From Clostridium bowmanii (lineage in GTDB: Bacteria > Bacillota > Clostridia > Clostridiales > Clostridiaceae): a stretch of DNA of 64,000 nucleotides. The translations under genes were made by a program, and so were the position numbers. The notes under the pieces are model-generated. The model did not search any database. It was not told the origin of the DNA and was given only the letters and a program-made list of their open reading frames with translations. The stretch lies in contig NZ_JAHLDL010000007.1 in the NCBI RefSeq assembly GCF_018861315.1, positions 108,033 to 172,032 on the forward strand, in the 5' to 3' direction. Below, in pieces: positions 56,267 through 64,000 of the stretch (the first letter of the stretch is position 1; each line of letters starts with the position of its first letter).

Positions 56267-57142
56267 ATGAAAAAAGTAACACTAGCAGATTCAGCTGGTT
56301 TTTGTTTTGGAGTAAAGCGAGCAGTAGAAACAGCTTTAAAAATGAAAGAAAAGTACAAAAATGAAATATATACACTAGGGCCACTTATTCATAATAATGA
56401 TGTTGTGGACTTTTTGAAGAAAAAATCTATATTCCCCATAGAACTTGATAATATTGATAGCTTAAGTGAAAATGATACAATTATTATTAGGTCACATGGG
56501 GTATCTGAAGATGCATTAAATATTTTAAAGAAAAATAAACTCAATATAATAGATGCAACATGTCCTTACGTAGAAAACATTCACAAAAAGGTGAAAAAAT
56601 ATTATGACTTAGGATACAGTATAATTATTGTAGGAGATGAAAATCATCCTGAAGTTATTGGAATTAATGGATGGTGTAATGATTCAGGACGCATACTTAA
56701 GTGTGGTGCATCTCTAGGCAATATATCCCAAAAGGTATGTGTGGTATCTCAGACAACTGAAAGACAGGCTACTTGGGAGGATGTATTAACTGCAGTTATA
56801 AAAGTCAGTAAGGAAATAGTCGCATTTAATACTATTTGCAGTGCAACAGAAGTGCGTCAAGAATCTGCTGAAGAACTTTCCAAAAGGGTTGATGCCATGG
56901 TTGTTATTGGAGGGTTTAATAGTTCTAATACAACAAAACTTTATGAAATATGCAAAAAAAACTGTGAAAACACAGTACATGTAGAAAATTTGTTAGGGAT
57001 TCCAGAAAAATTTTTAAAAGATAAAAATTTTAAAAGCATAGGGGTTACAGCTGGAGCATCAACACCAGATTGGATTATTGAAGAGGCAATTAAAAAATTG
57101 AATTCTAGTATTTGTTTAAATGAGAACGAACAACTTAAATAA
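56267..57142 (+). CDS. ispH: 4-hydroxy-3-methylbut-2-enyl diphosphate reductase
   Basis: Last enzyme of the MEP pathway; an iron-sulfur protein that reduces HMBPP (the IspG product) to IPP and DMAPP. The 291-residue protein has the first cluster Cys in GFCFGVKRAVETA, the second in DATCPYVENIHKK near residue 100, and the third in NTICSATEVRQESAEEL near 190, with the late TAGASTPDWIIEEA. In several clostridia ispH is fused to ribosomal S1 domains; here the protein ends after the IspH part and a hairpin follows. Strong GGAGGGAGG site. Confidence 0.95.
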   Translation: MKKVTLADSAGFCFGVKRAVETALKMKEKYKNEIYTLGPLIHNNDVVDFLKKKSIFPIELDNIDSLSENDTIIIRSHGVSEDALNILKKNKLNIIDATCPYVENIHKKVKKYYDLGYSIIIVGDENHPEVIGINGWCNDSGRILKCGASLGNISQKVCVVSQTTERQATWEDVLTAVIKVSKEIVAFNTICSATEVRQESAEELSKRVDAMVVIGGFNSSNTTKLYEICKKNCENTVHVENLLGIPEKFLKDKNFKSIGVTAGASTPDWIIEEAIKKLNSSICLNENEQLK

Positions 57143-57179
57143 TTATCTATGAATGGATTTTCATATGTTTTAATGAGGA

Positions 57180-57218
57180 AAAACGTGTAGCATGAAATTA
57201 TGCATATGCGTTTTTTTA
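57180..57218 (+). terminator. ispH terminator
   Basis: 57181-57193 (AAACGTGTAGCAT) pairs with 57200-57213 with one bulge and two G-T pairs, followed by TTTTTTATT. Confidence 0.7.
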
Positions 57219-57296
57219 TTATTATTTGAAAAATATTGAATACTAAATAAAATTAATTAATATAATTTAATAGCACTATTATGGGGAGAGAGAAAA

Positions 57297-58355
57297 TTGG
57301 GAGGGAATACAAGAGCACTTCAGCAAGCTAACATAATTATTAATAAAGAGATGCATATATTAACTACTGTAATGCGTATGTATAATTTCGAATTAGTAAG
57401 TGCAGAAAAAGTTAAAAGTGTGTATATGATTATAACAAATCGTGGCAAGTTCTGTTTAAAAAGAATGAAACACGGAAGAGACAAGATTAAAAATGGCAGC
57501 ATATTATCAGAAGAGTTATTATTGAACAATTTTACTAATGTAGCTAAATATTTTAGAACAAAAGAGGGAGCTTTTTCTGTAAGATATAAAAAAAATATAT
57601 TTTATTTAACAGAATGGATAGAAGGTGAAAAATGTGATTTAACTAATATTGATGAAGCCGTAAGTTGTACAAAACTTTTAGCACAATTTCATAGTAAATC
57701 AAATGAAATTGATCATAAGAAACTCCATATACACATTAATTTAAAGAATTGGCCAAAGATTTTTGCTGGTAATTTAAACTATCTTGAAAGATTCAAGAGA
57801 ATAATTATTAATAAAAGAATAAAAAATGAATTTGATGTGCTTTTTCTTGAAAATATTGATAACTTTTATAATAGAGGAGTATCAGCTATTAACATGCTAA
57901 ATAAGTCAGCTTATTATAAGTTATCAAAAGTAGCTAATGATGACAAGACAATATGTCACAATAGATTTTATTATCAAAATATAGTAAAAAATGATGGAGA
58001 TTACTTCATCTGTGACTTTGATAGTATTATTATTGATTTACAAATAAGCGATTTAGGAAAGCTTATTAGGAGATTAATGTTTAAAAAAAATTATGGATGG
58101 AATTTCGATTTTGCTAAAATTTTAATTGAAGCATATAATTCTATAAATAGATTAAATAAAGAAGAATTAGAGATAATGTTTGCATTAATAATCTTTCCTA
58201 ATAAATTTTGGAAGTTAGGACAGAGAAGGTATGTAAAACAAAAAAAATGGTCTGAGAGTAAATATTTGCATAAACTAAATAGAATAGTAGGTTATAATGA
58301 GACTCAAGAGAAATTTTTTACTGATTATTTGCTTTTTTTAGAGGAATATTCTTAA
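57297..58355 (+). CDS. CotS-family spore coat kinase-like protein
   Basis: A 352-residue protein resembling the CotS/CotI/YutH group, spore coat proteins with an aminoglycoside-phosphotransferase-like fold. Seen are VYMIITNRGKFCLKRMKHG for the ATP-binding lysine strand, IFYLTEWIEGEKCDLTN, the catalytic-loop equivalent TICHNRFYYQNIV and the metal motif FICDFDSIIIDLQISDLGKLI. The catalytic loop starts CHNR rather than CHGD, so kinase activity is doubtful or altered. TTG start behind GGGGAGAG. It suggests expression in the mother cell, but no sigma-K or sigma-E promoter was identified. Confidence 0.75.
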   Translation: MGGNTRALQQANIIINKEMHILTTVMRMYNFELVSAEKVKSVYMIITNRGKFCLKRMKHGRDKIKNGSILSEELLLNNFTNVAKYFRTKEGAFSVRYKKNIFYLTEWIEGEKCDLTNIDEAVSCTKLLAQFHSKSNEIDHKKLHIHINLKNWPKIFAGNLNYLERFKRIIINKRIKNEFDVLFLENIDNFYNRGVSAINMLNKSAYYKLSKVANDDKTICHNRFYYQNIVKNDGDYFICDFDSIIIDLQISDLGKLIRRLMFKKNYGWNFDFAKILIEAYNSINRLNKEELEIMFALIIFPNKFWKLGQRRYVKQKKWSESKYLHKLNRIVGYNETQEKFFTDYLLFLEEYS

Positions 58356-58466
58356 ATTATAATAAATTCATTGTAAAAACAATGTTAATAGATTTATAAT
58401 TAGTAATGTATTATACCTTATCAAAAATCTATCTATTTAAAAATAATATAAATGGAGTAAAGCTAA

Positions 58467-59336
58467 ATGTATAAGTCAATAAATCTAACATTAAAAAACA
58501 TTAATAATTTTAGAAAAATCAATCAATTTAATAGGAACTTTAATTTATCAAATAAAGATTTTTTTGAGTTATATGACAATAGTAATATTATTCAAAAATT
58601 ATTTTTAAGAAAAAATGTAAATTTATTATTGAAAGAAGATAAATATATAGGATATATTTGGTATGAAAAACACAATATACATCATAGTTCAATTAACTCA
58701 ATAAATGTAATAGAGGCCAGTAATCTAGTTCGCCATTATGAAACACTAATTAGTCCACTTACAAATAATAGTTTAATAACTTATGAATGTGAAGACAATG
58801 AAATAAATATAGATGTTTTGAGTAAGCTAGGATTTAAGAGGTCTAAAGGATTTATGGAATTAGAAAAACCGTGCACAGAATATTTTAATCCCAGTATTCC
58901 TAAAAACATTACTTTTTCTATAGTAGAAAAGGACAAAGATGAAAAGCAACGCTGCTTATTACAAAATGAAATATTTAAAAACGATGATAGAATTCCGATA
59001 AACATTGACGATATATATTATGATGAAGCACAGGAATATTACTTTTACAAGGGTGCAATATTTATTAAACTTGATAATATACCAATTGGTTATGGTCAAA
59101 TTATTATTGAAGATAAAAAAGCAATCATAGTAAATTTTGGAATTGCACAGGAATATAGAAAAGGTGGATATGGGAAAATATTTTTAAGCTATTTGCTTAA
59201 TTTAGCTATGGATAATGACTTTTCAAAAGTCTCTCTTAAGGTAGATTGTAATAATGTGGTTGCTTATAAATTATATCTTTCATTGGGATTTAATATTAAA
59301 AGGGAATTTTATACTTGGCAAAAGACTAGAATTTAA
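58467..59336 (+). CDS. GNAT-family N-acetyltransferase (tandem domain)
   Basis: A 289-residue protein with a clear C-terminal GNAT domain (residues about 150-289): IPIGYGQIIIEDKKAIIVNFGIAQ, the acetyl-CoA loop EYRKGGYGKIFLSYLL and VDCNNVVAYKLYLSLGFNIKR. The first half (about 45-130) has a weaker, GNAT-like pattern without the acetyl-CoA loop, probably a degenerate second domain. The substrate is unknown. It has a GGAG site at modest strength and ends in a terminator shared with the convergent aminotransferase. Confidence 0.8.
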   Translation: MYKSINLTLKNINNFRKINQFNRNFNLSNKDFFELYDNSNIIQKLFLRKNVNLLLKEDKYIGYIWYEKHNIHHSSINSINVIEASNLVRHYETLISPLTNNSLITYECEDNEINIDVLSKLGFKRSKGFMELEKPCTEYFNPSIPKNITFSIVEKDKDEKQRCLLQNEIFKNDDRIPINIDDIYYDEAQEYYFYKGAIFIKLDNIPIGYGQIIIEDKKAIIVNFGIAQEYRKGGYGKIFLSYLLNLAMDNDFSKVSLKVDCNNVVAYKLYLSLGFNIKREFYTWQKTRI

Positions 59337-59373
59337 AAGAAGGTAGATAATATCCCCTCTACCTTCTTTTATT
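59335..59373. terminator. Bidirectional terminator between the GNAT and aminotransferase genes
   Basis: AAAAGAAGGTAGA (59335-59347) pairs perfectly with TCTACCTTCTTTT (59358-59370). Both strands end the stem in T-rich sequence, and the genes on either side converge on it. Confidence 0.88.
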
Positions 59374-59379
59374 ATTTAT

Positions 59380-60576
59380 CTATTTATTTGATTCTAAATA
59401 TTTTTTAAGAGCTATTCCTAAAATTTCCATAGAATCTTTTAATGCAGTTGTATTTAAACAGTAGGATAATCTAATTTCATTTACACCGAGTCCCTTAGTT
59501 GAATAGAAACCTTCTGCAGGAGCAACCATTACTGTCTTGTTATTATAATTGAAATCTGTTAATAACCATTTAGCAAAATCTTCACCACTTTCTATTGGTA
59601 GCTTAGCTATTACATAAAATGCGCCTGTAGGTTTTATGCAAATTACTCCTGGTATTTTTGATAAGTATTCGTACAGAATGTTTCTTCTTTCTTCATATTC
59701 CTTTTTAACTTCTATAAAGTATGATTTAGGGGTGTTGATCAAATTTGCTGCAGCTAATTGCTCAATAGTAGGGACACATAGCCTAGTTTGTCCCAATTTA
59801 ATAATCTGATTCATAAGACTCTTATTTTTTGATGCAACTAAACCAATTCTAGCACCACATGCACTATAACGTTTAGATATACTATCAATTAATATTACTT
59901 TATCTTGGACATCCTTCATATATAAGGCAGAAGTATATTTTAAACCATCATAAACGAATTCTCTATATACCTCATCAGCAATTAGAAATAAATCGTTTTC
60001 ATTTGCTATATCAGCAAGCATTCTTACTTCAGCTTCGGTATATACCACACCTGTAGGGTTCCCAGGATTTGATACCATTATTGCTTTAGTTTTGCTTGTA
60101 ATTTTGCTTGTAATTTCTTCTTTGGGAGGTAAATGGAAGCCATCTTCTGCTTTTGTAATAAATGGAACAATCTTAACGGAAGCTACATCTGTAAATCCGG
60201 TATAGTTTGTGTAAAATGGTTCAGGAACTATAATTTCATCACCTTGGTCACAAATAGCCATAAGTGCAAACAATATAGCTTCCGATCCTCCATTAGTTAC
60301 CATAATTTCATCTTTTTCAAATTCTATATCCCATTCTTTGTAGTATTTTATAAAACTCTCGATTAATGAGCTTATTCCTTGAGAATTAGCATATTTAAGA
60401 ACTTTGTCAGTGTATTGGTTTATCCCTTCCATAAATGCTTCAGGAGTATTAATATCTGGTTGACCTATATTAAGATGATATACACTAACCCCTCTTTTTT
60501 TTGCCTCCTCAGCAAAAGGAACTAGTTTGCGAATAGGTGAAAATTGCATTGCTTCAATTCTGTTAGATAAATTCAT
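59380..60576 (-). CDS. Class I/II pyridoxal-phosphate aminotransferase
   Basis: A 398-residue aminotransferase of the aspartate/aromatic type. Seen are YHLNIGQPDINTPEAF, NGGSEAILFALMA, VSNPGNPTGVVYTEAEV, DEVYREFVYD, and the cofactor lysine in IDSISKRYSACGARIGLVAS near residue 236. It shares the fold but only part of the sequence with the enzyme at 32276, so the two are likely different in substrate. A GGGGGGT ribosome binding site lies before the ATG. A small gene lies 28 bases upstream on the same strand and is probably co-transcribed. Confidence 0.86.
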   Translation of the reverse strand: MNLSNRIEAMQFSPIRKLVPFAEEAKKRGVSVYHLNIGQPDINTPEAFMEGINQYTDKVLKYANSQGISSLIESFIKYYKEWDIEFEKDEIMVTNGGSEAILFALMAICDQGDEIIVPEPFYTNYTGFTDVASVKIVPFITKAEDGFHLPPKEEITSKITSKTKAIMVSNPGNPTGVVYTEAEVRMLADIANENDLFLIADEVYREFVYDGLKYTSALYMKDVQDKVILIDSISKRYSACGARIGLVASKNKSLMNQIIKLGQTRLCVPTIEQLAAANLINTPKSYFIEVKKEYEERRNILYEYLSKIPGVICIKPTGAFYVIAKLPIESGEDFAKWLLTDFNYNNKTVMVAPAEGFYSTKGLGVNEIRLSYCLNTTALKDSMEILGIALKKYLESNK

Positions 60577-60604
60577 AATATACCCCCCATCTTAAATTTA
60601 AAAC

Positions 60605-60763
60605 CTACTTAAAGTCTCTTATTATAATCTCAGCAGGTACATAAGGTACTTTTATATTTACCATATGGCTATGGGAACACATATAAAAATAACTCCTGTC
60701 ACCTATACAATCATACTGCACATGTCTATCTCTAATATTTACATCTTTTTTTGCATCATACAT
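60605..60763 (-). CDS. Small uncharacterised protein (52 residues) upstream of the aminotransferase
   Basis: A complete 53-codon frame on the minus strand with AAAGGAGTGATT ideally placed before ATG. The product starts MYDAKKDVNIRDRHVQYDC and ends in VPAEIIIRDFK; it has two cysteines, several His and Tyr residues (SYFYMCSHSHM) and no membrane segment. I do not recognise it. The good ribosome binding site, the aminotransferase only 28 bases downstream and the unbiased composition argue that it is real. Confidence 0.6.
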   Translation of the reverse strand: MYDAKKDVNIRDRHVQYDCIGDRSYFYMCSHSHMVNIKVPYVPAEIIIRDFK

Positions 60764-61057
60764 ATAAAATCACTCCTTTAAGGTAGCTTACCCAAAAGAT
60801 AGAAGATTAATGTATATACTAAATAAATGAAAAATATAAGAGATAAATAAAGAATAAAAGACATTTTTATTCATGAATTTTTTATCAATTACAATACAAA
60901 AGTAATTAATAATATTATAATCTAATTCAGATATATATTTCAAGTAAATTAATTAAATGATAAAATATATTGAATTAGTAAAAATCACTTTAAAAAAACC
61001 TTCAAATTATATATAATAGATAGATGGTAATACTTTTTTATAAAGGAGAATGCACTA
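60764..61057. other. Divergent promoter region of the small minus-strand gene and miaB
   Basis: About 290 AT-rich bases with no reading frame. A plus-strand promoter for miaB (TTTAAA at 60989-60994, TATAAT at 61012-61017, 17-base spacer) is visible. No strong inverted repeats were seen. Confidence 0.5.
60989..61017 (+). promoter_or_regulatory. miaB promoter
   Basis: TTTAAA (60989-60994) and a perfect TATAAT (61012-61017) are spaced by 17 bases; the start is expected near 61024. Confidence 0.65.
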
Positions 61058-62383
61058 ATGAATGAAATACTTAAGTACTATATAGAAACATGGGGTTGTC
61101 AAATGAATGACGAGGATTCAGAAAAATTATCCGGTATGCTAATAAATATGGGATATAAGAAAACTGCGGATAAAGAAGCAGCTGACATAATTATTTTTAA
61201 TACTTGTTGTGTTAGAGAGAATGCCGAGCAAAAGGCTGATGGAAATATAGGTGCTTTAAAGACTATGAAGAAGGAGAATCCAAACCTTATAATAGCAGTG
61301 ACTGGATGTATGATGCAGCAAGAAGGTATGGCAAAGCATATAATAACTAAATTTCCATTTGTAGATATTATTATTGGAACACATAATGCATATAAGTTTC
61401 CAGAGTACTTAAAAAGGATACAAGGTGGCGATTCATCAATTATAGAAATTTGGGATAAGGAAGAAGATATTGTAGAAGGACTTCCAATAGATAGAGAAAG
61501 TAGTATAAAAGGTTTTGTTACTATTATGTATGGTTGCAATAATTTTTGTACTTATTGTATAGTACCTTATGTAAGAGGAAGAGAAAGAAGTAGAAACCCA
61601 GAAGATATTATTTGTGAAATAAAAACTATGGTATCGGATGGTTACAAAGAAATAACCTTACTAGGTCAAAATGTTAACTCTTATGGCAAGGGATTAAGTT
61701 CTGAAATTAATTTTGCGCAACTTCTAAGAAGAATTAATGATATTGAGGATTTAGAAAGAATAAGATTTATGACATCTCACCCAAAGGATTTATCTATTGA
61801 GGTAATAGAAGTAATAGCGCAGTGTGATAAAGTTTGTGAACAAGTTCATTTGCCAGTACAATCAGGTTCAACTAATCTTCTAAATAAAATGAATAGACAT
61901 TATGATAGAGATCAATATTTACAATTAGTTAAAAATATTAAAAATGTTTTGCCGAGTGTTGGACTAAGCACAGATATTATTGTTGGTTTTCCAGGAGAAA
62001 CAGAGGAAGATTTTGCTCAGACTTTAAGCCTTATGGAAGAGGTTAAATTTGATTTGGCATTTATGTACATTTATTCTAAAAGAAAAGGAACTCCTGCAGA
62101 TGATATGAGTGACCAAATACCAGAGGATGTTAAGCATGAAAGATTTAATAGATTAATTGAAGTTGTTAATAGAACATCGAAAGAAAAAAATGGAGAATAC
62201 GTAGGAAAAATTGTAGAGGTTCTAGTTGAAGGTTATAGTAAAAATGATAAAAGTAAATTAACTGGTAGAACTAGAACTGGAAAATTAGTTAACTTTGAAG
62301 GTAATTACAAAGCTATTGGAGATCTAGTATCAGTTCAAATAACCGATGCACGCTCTTTCTCACTTAATGGTGAAGAAATTTAA
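61058..62383 (+). CDS. miaB: tRNA-2-methylthio-N6-dimethylallyladenosine synthase
   Basis: Radical-SAM methylthiotransferase acting on i6A37 in tRNA. The 441-residue protein has the MTTase N-terminal cysteines in [37 protein letters not shown] and VTGCMMQQ, the radical-SAM motif [20 protein letters not shown] near residue 160, and a C-terminal TRAM domain. The NTCCVREnA and RGRERSR segments separate it from RimO. Strong AAGGAGA site. The miaB-mutS order is usual in Firmicutes; mutS follows within 31 bases. Confidence 0.95.
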   Translation: MNEILKYYIETWGCQMNDEDSEKLSGMLINMGYKKTADKEAADIIIFNTCCVRENAEQKADGNIGALKTMKKENPNLIIAVTGCMMQQEGMAKHIITKFPFVDIIIGTHNAYKFPEYLKRIQGGDSSIIEIWDKEEDIVEGLPIDRESSIKGFVTIMYGCNNFCTYCIVPYVRGRERSRNPEDIICEIKTMVSDGYKEITLLGQNVNSYGKGLSSEINFAQLLRRINDIEDLERIRFMTSHPKDLSIEVIEVIAQCDKVCEQVHLPVQSGSTNLLNKMNRHYDRDQYLQLVKNIKNVLPSVGLSTDIIVGFPGETEEDFAQTLSLMEEVKFDLAFMYIYSKRKGTPADDMSDQIPEDVKHERFNRLIEVVNRTSKEKNGEYVGKIVEVLVEGYSKNDKSKLTGRTRTGKLVNFEGNYKAIGDLVSVQITDARSFSLNGEEI

Positions 62384-62413
62384 GGTGCTATGACAAGCAA
62401 GGGGGCAACACAA

Positions 62414-64000
62414 TTGGCATTAACTCCAATGATGATACAATATTTTGAAATTAAAGAAACCTGCAAGGACTGTATAATGTTTTTTAGATTAGGGGACTTT
62501 TATGAAATGTTTTTTGAAGATGCGCAGGTTGCAGCAAAAGAATTAGAGCTTGTACTTACAGGACGAGATTGTGGCCTGGAAAAAAGAGCACCTATGTGTG
62601 GGATTCCTCACCACGCAGCAAACACCTATATCGGTAGGCTAATTGCAAAAGGATATAAGGTTGCTATATGTGAACAAGTAGAAGATCCAGCACTTGCAAA
62701 GGGCATAGTTAAAAGGGATATTATTAAAATAATTACGCCGGGAACTTACACTGATTCTGGGTTTTTAGAAGAAAGTAAAAACAATTATGTTATGAGCATT
62801 TACGTTGATAAAAAAAATGATTTTTGTGGATTGTGTTTTTGTGATGTATCAACTGGTGAATTCACTTGCACAGACACTAGACTAAATCTTGTTAACATAT
62901 TAGATGAAATATCAAAATTTAGTCCAAAAGAAATTATAGTATCGGAAGATTTATCTGGTGATATGCAAGAGTCAATAAAAGAAAGATTTAATGTGTCTTA
63001 TACATCTTACCAAAATGATTTTTTTATTATGAAGGATGATACACTATTAAAAAAACAGTTTCATAATTATTTAGAAATCACATTATCACAAACCTTACTT
63101 AGAAGTATATCAGGACTTCTTAGTTATATTATAGACACACAAAAGAATTCGCTTTCTCACATAGATACTATAGAATATTATGATATTTTAGATTATGTAA
63201 GTTTAGATGCAAATTCTAGGAGAAACTTAGAGCTTACGGAAACTTTAAGGGATAAAACTAAGAAAGGTTCTTTGCTTTGGGTATTAGATAGAACCAACAC
63301 TGCTATGGGAGCTAGAAGACTTCGTAAATGGTTAGATCAACCTCTAATAAATAAAAGTTTAATAGAAGAAAGATTAGAGGCTGTAGAGGAATTGAAAAAT
63401 AATATATCCTTCCACGAAGATTTAAAAGATGTGCTCACGGATATATATGATATAGAAAGACTTGTAGGTAAAATTTCTTCGAAAAATGTTAATGCAAAGG
63501 AATTAATATCTCTTAAAAATTCTATAGAAAAAATACCAAAGCTTAAAGCCATTTTAGCTGGGCTTAATAGTAAATTAATGAGAAAAATATACTTAGACTT
63601 AGACGACTTAAAAGATATATATAATACATTAGAAAACTCTATTATCGAAAGCCCAGCTATTTCTATCAAAGAAGGAAATATTATTAAAGAGGGCTTAAAT
63701 AGTGAAATAGATGAGCTAAGGCTAGCTAAGGCTCATGGCAAGGAATGGATTGCTACTTTAGAAAATGATGAGAAGGGCATAACTGGTATAAGATCTTTAA
63801 AAGTAGGATATAATAGGGTCTTTGGCTATTATATAGAAATAACCAAAGCAAATATTAGCTTAATTCCTGAGGGAAGGTATATAAGAAAACAAACACTGTC
63901 TAACGCAGAAAGATACATTACTCCTGAACTTAAGGAAATGGAAGAAAAGATTTTGGGAGCAGAAGAAAAATTAGTAAATATTGAATATGAGGTATTTACT
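62414..64000 (+). CDS. mutS: DNA mismatch repair protein MutS (partial, continues beyond window)
   Basis: Mismatch recognition ATPase; 529 codons of an expected 850-900 are inside the window and no stop occurs before base 64000. The mismatch-binding domain has [16 protein letters not shown] with the Phe-x-Glu reader motif, [19 protein letters not shown] and [19 protein letters not shown]. The connector and core ([30 protein letters not shown]) follow, and the window ends in the lever/clamp region ([13 protein letters not shown]). TTG 62414 lies about eight bases from AAGGGGG; ATG 62390 is in frame but too close to its own site. Confidence 0.94.
   Translation, partial: MALTPMMIQYFEIKETCKDCIMFFRLGDFYEMFFEDAQVAAKELELVLTGRDCGLEKRAPMCGIPHHAANTYIGRLIAKGYKVAICEQVEDPALAKGIVKRDIIKIITPGTYTDSGFLEESKNNYVMSIYVDKKNDFCGLCFCDVSTGEFTCTDTRLNLVNILDEISKFSPKEIIVSEDLSGDMQESIKERFNVSYTSYQNDFFIMKDDTLLKKQFHNYLEITLSQTLLRSISGLLSYIIDTQKNSLSHIDTIEYYDILDYVSLDANSRRNLELTETLRDKTKKGSLLWVLDRTNTAMGARRLRKWLDQPLINKSLIEERLEAVEELKNNISFHEDLKDVLTDIYDIERLVGKISSKNVNAKELISLKNSIEKIPKLKAILAGLNSKLMRKIYLDLDDLKDIYNTLENSIIESPAISIKEGNIIKEGLNSEIDELRLAKAHGKEWIATLENDEKGITGIRSLKVGYNRVFGYYIEITKANISLIPEGRYIRKQTLSNAERYITPELKEMEEKILGAEEKLVNIEYEVFT

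Noticed and set aside
1..64000. tRNA or rRNA genes, CRISPR arrays, insertion sequences
   Set aside because: No cloverleaf with a GTTCGA-type T-loop, no spaced direct-repeat array and no transposase-like frame was seen on reading both strands; a dedicated search could still find something short.

Overview
The window is chromosomal DNA of a low-GC, endospore-forming Firmicute, most probably a Clostridium in the strict sense. The evidence is the AT-rich codon use, strong AGGAGG-type ribosome binding sites, PolC-type replicase, RNase Y, SpoVS, a YlmC/YmxH-type protein, a CotS-like spore coat kinase, and a gene order (frr-side hairpin, uppS-cdsA-dxr-rseP-ispG-polC, rimP-nusA-rnpM-ylxQ-infB-rbfA-nrnA-truB-ribF-rpsO-pnp, ftsK-rimO-pgsA-recA-rny-spoVS) that is classical for the class. 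I cannot name a species from sequence alone.

Layout. 1-9770: isoprenoid and envelope lipid synthesis (UppS, CdsA, Dxr, RseP, IspG) followed by the replicase PolC; a 470-base gap between cdsA and dxr holds three separate stem-loops. 9973-17546: the nusA-infB operon with maturation, tRNA-modification and flavin genes. 17568-20200: rpsO with its own promoter and a candidate S15-binding leader, then pnp. 20268-26433: M16 peptidase, YlmC/YmxH protein, aspartokinase, ClpP-like TepA, FtsK/SpoIIIE. 26622-33828: rimO-pgsA, LexA-controlled recA, rny, spoVS, an aminotransferase and HPr.

33975-41468 is more accessory: a lone tyrosine recombinase followed by a non-coding, possibly decayed stretch, UV endonuclease UvsE, a HutD-family protein, an unrecognised two-helix membrane protein, a short SSB without acidic tail, MsrA, and a sigma-54 activator of the AcoR/DhaR type.

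41469-49135 is the most interesting part. Behind the activator gene lie three copies of a 17-base inverted repeat, then a very strong terminator, then a near-perfect -24/-12 promoter, and then a nine-gene Mrp/Mbh-type cation-proton antiporter operon with three NuoL/M/N-like subunits and no hydrogenase or NADH module. This reads as an activator-controlled membrane ion-translocation module under sigma-54.

49255-64000: an iron-type alcohol dehydrogenase on the minus strand, a pseudouridine synthase, an RpiR-type regulator, glutamate dehydrogenase, a BaiN-type flavoprotein, cmk-ispH, a CotS-like kinase, a GNAT protein, an aminotransferase plus an upstream 52-residue gene on the minus strand, miaB, and the first 529 codons of mutS, which runs off the window.

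I saw no rRNA, tRNA, CRISPR array or insertion sequence. All function calls rest on motifs and recalled family knowledge; no search was run.
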